DNA of 64,000 nt from Arctopsyche grandis (Eukaryota > Arthropoda > Insecta > Trichoptera > Hydropsychidae): NCBI RefSeq assembly GCF_051622035.1, contig NC_135358.1, positions 19,006,501 through 19,070,500 on the forward strand. Direction: 5' to 3'. Every line of letters starts with the position of its first letter. The first letter of the stretch is position 1. Made by a program: the position numbers and the translations under genes. The notes below the pieces were generated by a model. That model was not told the DNA's origin. It did no database searches and saw only the letters and a program-made list of their open reading frames with translations. Below, in pieces: positions 24,109 to 36,100 of the stretch.

Positions 24109-27100
24109 GTACATATATGTATTTTAAAAATATATTTTTTCCCATGATGCCGTCACAAGTTGCCCCTGAGTGACACCTATGGGATTCAACTTGGACATAT
24201 ATTTATTTATTTATTTTAAACATACCATTGTGGCATAACAGGAATTCCTAAAGCGCCACAATGGTCAAAAAATATAACACAAAAAAGAAAAAAAACAAAA
24301 TAACAATTAAACATAAACATAAATACATTCATACATAAACATAAAAAATAGCATTTAATAATAACAGATAAAGTAAAAATATCAAATAAAATATAGCATA
24401 AGGAATGCCTTGCACCTACAGCCAGTTTCAATAAATATGTAAGAAACAACTACAAATACAAAACATCCCTGTAAGGCCCAAATGGAAGAGAGTTAATCAA
24501 AATTTCACTCATAAATCACAATCAATCATGAAAACAATGATGAGCGCAGACTACCAGATAAATGGGTTAGAGTAATTTCCGACAATTTACGCTCACTAAG
24601 GTGGAAAATATCACATTCAGTCTCGGCAGCAACGATTTCATTAAGAAGTCGGATAGCCCTTGGAATAGGAGCCATTCGAAAAAGGACTGTGCGGGCAGGA
24701 GGTACAGCCAGCAAATGATGATGTCTACCACGCACATAGTGATATATAAATTAATAGATTATAAATTCGAAATCATATTCAAATAGTGGTGACATAGTGG
24801 GTACGGTGATTTTGCCAATTTGATCAGGAACCGTTTCAGCAATGAAATTTAGATAAATTGGCAAACTCTGATAGGAAACGATCGACTTGTCACAAATATC
24901 CAAGTCTGACCAGCAACATTAAAGATTAGCACGGGATCGAACCCGGTAACCTCTCAGTGCTAAACATAAATGCACCAGCAGTTTCGAAATATTTCTGCAG
25001 TGCTACCAGCAGCACTGCAGAAATAATTCTGAATACATTCATTTCCATCTAGGTCAACCCAGGGCTTCTTGGGAACCTCTCGGTGGGTAGCATCAACGCA
25101 ACTGTCAAGCTATGCTGCTGACTAATATTTATAGGACTGTAAGTAAGAAAGTACATCTGTAGTGCTGCTGGTTGGATTTGGATATTGTGACTCCAGGTCG
25201 ATCGTTTCCTATCAGAGTTTGTCAATTTTCTCTGATTTCATTATTGAAACGGTTCCCGTTTAAAAAAAAATTGGCTATAAATCCTTCCTACCTACTATGT
25301 CACCACTATTTGAAGTATGATTAATGTACAATAAAATGTATATACAATTCATAGATGTCTCGTTAGTTTTTCAGTGTCTCGTAATTATTATTTTGATTCT
25401 TTTCTTTTCTGTTATATTTTTGACCATTGTGGCGCATTAGGAATTCCTGTAATGCTACAATGGTCCAAACTTTAAATAAATAAAATAAGCGTCGATTTGA
25501 GGCGTTCTTGGCATAGGGAAAATTCAATTAAAAAAAATTGTATATCTTGCCTAATGTTCATTATGAAATATAAATTTCATAATAAAATTTATAATATTGA
25601 TTTTACTCTCCAATCTTGATACTTGTTTTAACATTCTGGTACATACATATATATTTACTTTCAAAACAGTATGCTTTCATGTTCTGAATCTAGTTAATGC
25701 AGTACAAGTGCATGAATGCGGATTATCAATATTATTCATGTTAGGGTTGAACTGGTAAAACGTGTATTCAGTTTCAATTTACTTTTATGTGTGTATTCCG
25801 GTTTTTTTACATTGAAGAAGAATTGAGATGGTTCTTCTTAATTAATATTCCATAATTTAATAAAATTTGTTCGCTAATTCTGTAATACATCCATCAAAGA
25901 TATTTTTCCGGACTTTGACTGGCGAATTTATGCACGCTCTGATGGGTCAATAAGTTAATCAGTTTAATTTTTCTATATTGTCTCTAATCAAAGGCACGAC
26001 CGACGGCTCGATTTCCCGATATGCCGTGAAATCGCGTTTTTGAAATCCTGTAACACTATTAATGTCACCCTTTGAAGCGATCTCGTTTCAGCCGGTTAGC
26101 CCCGTTTTCGGTTAACTGGTTCAGAAACTTATGCTCACTCTTTAACTGCGATCCGACGCTCACCCGAACGACCCTTTCATATGATAATATGTATAATTAT
26201 AAACACACACAACACCACGTTCGTTTTCTAATTTTATCCCCCAGCAATAATATTTGTATATAAATTTCTTTGTGGAAACACTGCCATGTGAAGCAATTGT
26301 CGCATTGAAATAATGCTATTTAACGGGATTGCAGATGATCGCAAACGTTTTGGTTTTTGTGTGCGTGAACGTCGTCGGAATCCTGATGCATAACCTAATG
26401 GAACATGCACAAAGACGAGCTTTCCTAGACACCAGGAATTGTATTGCAGCTCGCTTGGAAATGGAAGATGAAAATGAAAAATTGGTAAAATCTAGCTTAT
26501 ACACATTTAAACCAATAACACTGAGCAACAAAAAATATTACCAGAGTGGAGACTAACCAATCTTTACTAAGTTTGATCCACTGAATTCGAATATGATAAT
26601 GATTTTTGTTGGTTGGTGATCGTTTAATCTAGTATTGTTGTGCTCAAAGTGAGTATTGGAATCAATAGTCAGATATTTTTTCTATTGATTGTGATTTTTT
26701 ATTGTTTTAAAATACTGGTAATTGATTTTCTAGCTAATTTTAAAAGTCAAAAATACATATTTTTTTACGGATGGCAAGTCCGCCACTTACGTGCGTAAGT
26801 GGCGGACTCTCGCTTGCCGTCCCGCTTGCACCAACGTTTCTGGTGTACGCTCACGGAAACTGAACGAAAGTTAGCAATTACCGCTCGAGTTAGTACGTTT
26901 AGATAAAAATAAAAAAAATATAGAGATAGAAAACCAATCCTTCTGAACGTGGTGAAATAAAAAACTGACCAAAAAAATGCAAAATAGCACAGAAAAAATC
27001 CGTAAAAAAAATTTATATTTTTGTCTTTTAAAATTCATTATAAGTATTTTATAACAATAAAAAATCACAATCAATAGAAAAAACATCTGACCATTGATTC

Positions 27101-30100
27101 CAATACTCACTTTGAGCACAGCAATACTACATTTTGAATTAAAGACCGCAAAAGCAAAAAATCTGTAAAAAGTGCGCATTTTTTTAAACGCTCATATCTC
27201 GTTAAGGACACCCAAACAACAAAAATCATTATCATATTCGAATTCAGTGGGTCAAACTCAGTAAAGATTGGTTAGTCTCTGCTTTGGTAACTTAAAAACG
27301 TGATTTTTTGTTGCTCAGTGTAATTAATTAGTATTTACTTTACTTGTACGTATTGTATATGTTTTAGGAAAGACTATTATTATCAGTATTACCACAACAT
27401 GTTGCAATGGAGATGAAAAATGATATTATATCACCTGTCGAAGGACAATTTCACAAAATTTATATACAAAAGCATGAGCAAGTCAGGTTAGTCTTCGTTG
27501 TATTGACGAATTGACAAATTATTTCGTATAAATTGTATTATTCAATGTTTTACATTGTTTTCTAGCATATTATTTGCTGATATTGTTGGTTTTACGGTTT
27601 TGGCATCACAATGTAGTGCTCAAGAGTTGGTCAGATTGCTCAACGAACTCTTTGGTAGATTCGATCAACTGGCCAACGTAAGTATCATACAATTCATACA
27701 CATAATATGAAAATTTATTTTCTTTGTATTCATTTTTTTTATACTTTATAGGATAATCATTGCTTGAGGATAAAAATTTTGGGAGATTGCTACTATTGTG
27801 TATCAGGATTGCCAGAACCTCGGTCCGACCATGCCAAGTGTTGTGTAGAAATGGGACTGGATATGATCGATGCTATTGCGTGAGTGTTTAAGCATTGTTT
27901 GTTGTTTTTTTTGTAAAGGGAAGAAAAATTTATGCAACGTTTTTGATTGTAGATCTGTTGTGGAAGCTACTGACGTCCAATTGAACATGCGTGTGGGTAT
28001 ACATTCTGGACGTGTATTGTGTGGAGTGTTGGGATTACGTAAGTGGCAATATGATGTTTGGAGTAATGATGTCACGCTGGCTAATAATATGGAGGCTGGT
28101 GGAGAACCTGGGTAAGTTTATTGAATCATGCAAAATGATTTTTGTTTTATGCGTATGTTTTTAATTAAATTAATTTTCAGTCGAGTACATATTACTCAAG
28201 CTACTCTGGAATATTTGGGAGGTGCTTACGAAGTGGAAGCAGGGCAAGGTAGTACAAGAAACGCATACTTGAGGGACCATAGTGTCACCACGTATTTTAT
28301 TGTTCCACCTCCGAGACGAAGGAAGGTAAGATTTCTTCGTACACTCAATTGTAAAATATGTATGTGACGTATAGTGTGATTTATTAATACTATTTTTACT
28401 ATCGGTATGTGTGTGTTTTCAGATGTGCCTTGGTGGAAACATGATAGGTAGTGCCGCAAAACGAAAGCTTTCGTTTAAAAATGTTTCAAATGTTGTGGTC
28501 CAATTACTACATTCTATTAAATTTAACGTCGACGTACCTTTTTCGAATATGGCCGCCTCGCCTCAGGATTTGAAAGCAAATGCTGCGCGAAAGGTATACT
28601 TTTTTAATTATGTAGTGCAGACGTTGTATTGTATTAGATTGAGTCTCGATTGAAAAGTTGAAGGTGGTGGGTTTTGAAAAATATTTTTGGTATAGATAAT
28701 GCCTTGATTAACACATGCATGCCCTCCTGAAATAAAAATTATATTTCAGTCAAATTTCTCGATACATAATCTAAGAAAATTCATGTAATTTTCAAATAAA
28801 CAGTAACACGTATGTATGTGATTTTAAGTCTATTTCAATTTAAAAAAAAATTAAGCCATTTTATATTGATTATATTAAATTAAAATTTCACATATACACT
28901 ATGAAATATTATTGTATTTATTTTATATTATTTAATTTTGTATGTATAATCATGACACGGTTTTATTTCACTTAAGCTTTTCAATAGTTTCAATTGATAT
29001 TTTATACACAAGCTTAGGTTTATTGTTTTATTAATATAAATAGTGTTAATATTTATTATTTGCAGATAAGTTCTAATTACAGAAATATGCTTTAATTTGA
29101 AAATTTATTTTTGAATATATAGGATAATATGTATTTTTATGTTTGATAAACAGAAATGAGTATGCACATATAATAAAATAATTTACTCAGTTTGAATATT
29201 TCAAATAAATGTTTTGTAGACTACATTCAGATTGAATAAGAAATGAATTCTGCGAACACATTTTTTAAGTGCTATAAAAATTATTATCAATATATACATA
29301 CATAGACTATTAAGCATGTTTAATCGTAATCGCTTGAATTCTATAGGTAATTTGGTATTCTAATTGAATTCGTAAAACTTCAAATTGAAATCCCTTTATA
29401 CTTTATTTTATTTTAATATTCCAAAATTTATTGTGTACGTCAATTTCAGTTTGGTATGTATAATATTACGTTGATTATAAAAGTCAACTAAAAACAGTAT
29501 ACTCATTTAATTTTGTATTATATTTTTGTTTCAAAAAAAAACGTAGCAAAGAATAAAAGTTATAGCTTACTGAAAATTAAAAATTGCAAGCGCACAAATG
29601 CAAACTACTATGTTTATGATCATATGAATGAAGTAAATTGCGTTTGCATCGATTGTTAATTTTCAGCATGCCATATTTTATCGATATTGTGTGTGTACTT
29701 CTATACCTATCTAGATGTTAAATATTGTAAAATCACTAAAAGCATGGGTCACTGTTGCATTATAGCTTTTTTATATTGGCAAAATCTAAAAAGTACGTAT
29801 TATACATATGTATCACCAAAACATATATTCGCGTGATTAAGGTGAAAATTTAAAATATTTTGACAACGAGTTCCCAACCAGATTTTAAAATAATGCTACA
29901 AATAAGGAATGTGAAATCGTTTTTGAATAGCGGTGTTTCTACATCAGTATAGAATAAAACTGTTATGTCAATCAAGAGTTTAAATGTGTGTGTATATTTT
30001 ATATTGTCAGTGTTGATTTGATATATTTTAAATACATATATTCCAACGTTGTTTGGATTGAAACTTATCGTATTTGTAAATTATGTACATACATATTTAT

Positions 30101-33100
30101 GTGTTAATTCAAACAAAAGTCACTGTCGATAATCTTCGATGTGTCTTAATTACAAATTGGGATAAGTTTTCGATGTTGTAAAATTGTATGTTAGTTGGGT
30201 ATATTATTTTGTATAACGGGCAATGCGTGGCAGGTACTGGATCTTCAGAGAGCCCTCCATGCAGAGCCTGGCAGTGCCGAAGCTGTATTGCCGCTGCGGG
30301 CAGTCGGTGTATCCTCTGTGAGTGTGCTGCCCCGCGCCCCCGTCCCCGCCACTGCCCCTGCCCTTCCTGACACGCCCCCGGCCACATTCGATGCCACCAT
30401 GGCCAACTATGCAACCATTGCACATTCATCGTCGACACTTTACTATCAAACAAACGTATTTATTGGTTTTTTGGTTTATTGCTATTCATTTTTCTTTTGT
30501 TTCTTTTTTTTCTTTTTTTGGTTTTGGGTTGGGAGCATTTTACAGTTTTTTGCTAAGAAAATATTTGACTCAAATTTTACAAAGCACTCAATCGGCGAGT
30601 TTTGTTGGTTGCAAAAGCGTTTTACAATTATTAGGATAATAATATGTTTATGGTGTGTCATTTTTGCCTGTTTATTTAATTATAATAATAATTTGTTTAG
30701 CTTTTGTGTTGTTTCTTTTTACATATGGACTACTTGTGGTAATGGATCTATTCCACAAAAGATTTTTTTTTTACATTTGCAACTTCTCAAGTATTTTTTG
30801 TATAAAAGACAAGAAAAACCGTATTAAACAACAGATTGTTTGTATGTACTTATATATTCTTATCGCTGTTACATATTATTTCAAAATTTTGTAAGTTTGA
30901 TTTGATGGTGTACATAAAAGATTGAGACGTTATTAATGTAAAAAATATCCTTATTTAATATGAAATCCACATAGTTCCACTATGCAGAACTAAAATATAT
31001 GCTTTTTTTATATTTAATTTTGTTTTGCTTTTTTAATTTGCTACTGTAATAAAATAAATTTAACATGTATAGAATGCATCTTCAAAATAAATAAAAAAAA
31101 AAACAATTGAATTCTTTATATTAACTGTTTTCTATTATTTAGTGTTTTAATTTAATATTTCAAAGTTTCAATTATATTTTAAGTCTGTGTAAAATTATTC
31201 TGATGATTATGTACTTATATTTAAGTGTTTTTATTTAAACTGTTTAATTCTAAGTTTCTATTTAATTAATATTTTGCATTTTTTTAAATTTGTGAAGCTT
31301 CAATGTATTTTATTGGCATAAAATTTACTAGTACTCACTATGTGCATCCGATTAAATGCATTTCATCTAGTAAAGTTGGTTTGCAATGGCTATGCATGAA
31401 CAAAAATGGTCGTGGGGTGGTTTGTTAATACATTCTCCTATTATTACACAATCTACTAATAAATCCATTAAACGCATGATATCTAACGATACATTTATAT
31501 GTTCATACTCATTCAATTACAATGTTTCAAATCAACATTTATTTTTCACTAATATTTTTGCATGGATTTTGTTTTCATTTAATACATAATATATAATCCA
31601 ATTTCCATTTAACAACAATAACAGCATGTATGCAACTTTCTTTTTTATTCAATTTCAATCAATTACTATTCATAACATTTGTTAAATATGTTTTAAAATG
31701 TATATTTCAAATTTTACTTTGAGTACTGTGATTATTATCCCAATTAATTCATTTTAGAACAAAGTGACGGATAAATTTAAAAGACCTTTGAAAAAGAGAC
31801 ACTCATCAGTCTATCATCAACCATCTAACAGGGTGAACAAATATTTAGCGCAAGCTATTGAAGCTCGTAGTGTTGATAGAGAAAAATCTACCCATGTTAA
31901 TTTAGCGACTTTGTGTTTCAAAGATTCCAACAAAGAAGCTCAGGTATGCTTTTAACACTAATGTATATAAATCAACGATATTATTGTTTTAGGTTATTAA
32001 AAGTTGTATTTACTTTTAGTACCATGCTGATGTTGATGGCGGTTGGGTAGGATCTCTAGCTTGCGGTTTGGTCGTACTAGTATCCGTGGGATTATTGCAA
32101 GCTGCGGTTTTACCCCGGACTACCATACTTTTACTGTTGTTTCTAACGGCATTCGCTTGGTTGTCAGTTGTCCTGATGCTCCTCATGGCAGTACGCTTGA
32201 GGTGGATTTTATGGGATATGTCTAGATCTTTCCCTCTACGCCATGCTGTTACTGCATTTACGATTATATTAATTTACACGGTGGCCCAAGTGAATGTGGT
32301 GAGTAGACTTTATTTAAATTGTAATATACATACATATATACTATGGATATAAGTATGGCTCGGGGGTTGCTTTTATGTTAAGCACCGAGTGGTTACCAGG
32401 TTCGATCCCGTGCTAATCTTTAATGCTGCTGGTCAGACTTGCCAATTTATCTGATATCATTGATGAACCGGGTCCTCCAAATTGGACAGCCATGGCTCTA
32501 GCCCAGGGGCCCGGGTTCGCGAGGAAGCCCAGCCCCGAAATATATTTTTTTTAATTTCTTATGAAATTGAGAAGTGTCTTTCGTCTTCGTAGTTATGTTC
32601 AAGTAGTAACTTGTCGATGATACCATGACTTCTATTTGAAACTTGTGAAAATATTTGTTATCACTTATCAGGTGATCGTCAATCTTATAACTCCTTAATG
32701 TGTATTTTGAAAAATATTAATGAAATGATTTATAATTTCAATTTTGAAACTTTTTTTGGGGGGGGGGGGTCGAGCATGCTAGCCTAGGGGCCCGGCTTGG
32801 GATGTACGGGCCATGATGTCACCAATATCTGAATTTGATTTACATATGTACAATATATAAAAATTTATGTACAAGTCTAAATCCATAGTTGTCTCTATTT
32901 ATTAATTAATTAAATAATTAATAGCTCATTTCGTGTTCTTCAGCATATTGAAATTCAGCGATTAATGTAATAAAAAAAATGCTACAATGTTTGTAATTGT
33001 CTAGGAAGGCGCATTGAGGTTTCTGTTAAGCCTTCCTGGTATATATCTATGTAAATAAATAAATAAATTGCTTTTGCTTCCAGTTTACTTGCCGACGTGT

Positions 33101-36100
33101 GGATTTTTGTGGTGAACAAAATCTCACCAATTCCGAGCAACACACATGGTCTGATCATCGCGCATGTCCAATTCCTCTATACATTTCACTGTCGTGTTGT
33201 TTATCTTTACTCGGCGTGGCTGTCTTTCTAAGACTTCCCATAGTCTTGAAAGGAGGTTTGCTCGGTATTATGACTACTGGATATCTATTATTGATGCAGG
33301 GGACTCACTATCATTTGTTCGATTGTTATGACAAAATTATTGGGTTGGTATTTTTAGTACTTACAGGGGCTAGACCCTAGCGCCTTGTCCATACAAAGGT
33401 ATTAGACTTCTCCCTACCTCAATTATGGCACTAGAGAAATTATTTTTTAATATGCTATGGATATCCACCATAGACATGGTTCTATTTTTCTTATACGTTT
33501 GTATGGACAAGACGCTGGGGTCCAGCCCTCTTAACTATATCACCATAACAAACCTTGTAAAAAGAGAGCTTTCTATTGTTTAATTGAATTTTAGATCTGT
33601 GGTACCATCTGGAGTTGTTTCTTGTGTTGAGGTTGTAGCCTTGGCCCTAGCCGTTATACTACACGCTCGACAAGTGGAGTGGACCGCCCGGTTAGATTTT
33701 CTATGGCAAGCTCAAGCTCGCGAAGAAAAACGCGAAATGGACGCGTTGCAGACAAGCAATAAACGAATATTATTTAACTTATTACCAGCGCACGTGGCTA
33801 CGCATTTCCTCGATAACCAATTCCGAACGAATATGGTAAGTCAACCATTTTTTTGCGTAAATTGATTAATTTGCTAAAAGTGAATATTTTATTACGTATT
33901 TTTAAACACATTAACAATGTTTTATCATGATATATCTATGCTATAGATTTTATATGCGTATTTGATTTTTGAAGAATATTTTTAGTTGTATTGTGATGTG
34001 TAGTAGATGTAACGTGACAATTTCCGTTAAATATAATATGCATAGCAATCCGTCAGTATTTTCGATTAGATATGAGCATGCTCATAATAAATTCCATTAA
34101 AAGTAAACATCATTTCATATATAATATTTAGCTTTTGTGACAAATAATATTTGTTTAGTATTGATTTAAAATATCTGTACAATTTGATAGTAGGCAATTT
34201 GACTTAAAAGTATCTTTTTTAAAATTTCCCAATGCATAGAATTTCGTAGATTCCTTTAAAGAATTCATTTTTGGAATCCATCGTTGAAAGTAGAATACAT
34301 ACATACATACATATATTGTTGAACACATTAACCATACAATTTTATTTTATTTTTACATAATTTTGGTTATGTCGTTTGATCATTTATCACTTTGATCTAC
34401 AATTGTCATCAAATGGTTGTTTATATACCTACATATATATATGCAGTATAATATTTACATATCAAATCAGTGACTCACATATATAAAAAGTTTCCTCGAC
34501 AAAAGGTATAACGATACAAAGTCTACGACAAAATGATAACGTGACTAAATAATTACGGGCAAAATGTTTTCACGACATAATGTGCACAGACAAAATGATA
34601 ACGCAACATAATGTCTAAAGACAAAATGATTACATGACATGATAGATACACAAGAATTTCATGTCTTCTTATTTACGTAACAATAACGTTGATTACACAT
34701 TCGAAAATCTTTACAATCATTATGGTACTTTTTGGAACTCATTATATTTAAAAAAAAAACTAAGTCTTATACAATGAATCAAACGTGCGTTGTACATATT
34801 CTAATATTATGTAATTCTGTTGATTATGAAAAGCATTTACAATTGTCGCTGTAAAAAATATGTATAACGTCTATTTTAGTTACGTGTACCTAGGTATGAT
34901 TAGTCATAAGAAGAAAAAATCAAGCCCACCAAAGGTTCACAATAAAGAAAGTCAAAAAAATCATTGTTTTCTTATTAATACGTAGAATTCGAAACTTCTT
35001 ATGTTTGTTATTTATGGTTAAATTTCCATTAGACTTGCTTATCTAATATTTATTTATTAATAGTACAAAGGACGTTTATATGTAAATCTTCGTCACCACT
35101 CTTTTTATTGAATACTTGTACGTTTTTTTCGTTAAAAAAATTTGTTTTTCAAAGTATGAATGTTTTGTATAAGTACATTATGTTGCGTAATAATTTTATC
35201 GGCAGACATTATGTAGCGTCATAATTTTTTTTCCGTTGACATTTATGTCGCGTTATCATTTTGTCGTAGATGTTGTGCCGTTAGACGTTTTGTCCGTAGA
35301 CATTTTGTCGTGACACCATATAAAATATGTTGTAATTATTTTCCTATCAGTTTTATCAAAATTTTAATGGGAGATTCGTGTGTTGTATAAATAAGTAATT
35401 TGAAATTCCATGAATTTGTATTATTCAGATGTTAAAACGGTTCGGTGATTACATCCCAAATGTGAATCGTTACCAGGATAACCGTCATTACAATAATCGC
35501 TCGCGCGGGTCTTCTGTCGCATGAAAATTCGTCGTATAGGATAATTTCCATACAGAAAACTGTTCAAAACTGCCCAAATCTCGTAAAAAAAAAGCATTTG
35601 CTGAGCAATATTTTGGCAGTTTTCTGTTCGGCAATTTTCCTGTGCGACGAATTTTCGTGCGACAGGAATCCGCGCGAGTGATTTTCGTAGCAGCGGTTAT
35701 CCTGGTAGCGATTTACATTTGGGATGTAACCCGTTTACCGATAAAACACTATCATGGTGGTGGCAATTTAAAACAAAAATGTGTTATTTTCATATAATGC
35801 ATGAACAACCAATCAAAACTTTGTGTTTTTGTATTAAAACCATTAATAATGAGGCTGCTGTAGTATTTATTCACATTTTAATATTCTTACAAATTCGTTA
35901 TTAAACAGCTCATTATTTCAAGTCACGGTTTCATAATTTTTTTTTTATTAATATCACGCCAAACATTATTTTCATGTATTATTATCACTTTGTGACTTAA
36001 TCCCTGTAGTTTAGGCTTGGTGCATGTTTATATTGGGTGTTTTTGTTTGTGGTGTACTGTACGCGTACAGAACACATTGTCCCAGGACCTGTATCATCAG

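Noticed and set aside
30109..30453. 114-codon minus-strand frame opposite rut exon 9
   Set aside because: Antisense shadow of a GC-rich coding block; the plus-strand phase fits the rut gene exactly.
30456..30827. Continuation of the exon 9 frame into a Phe-rich peptide
   Set aside because: Composition changes abruptly at the GTATTT donor to poly-T sequence, so I end the exon there.
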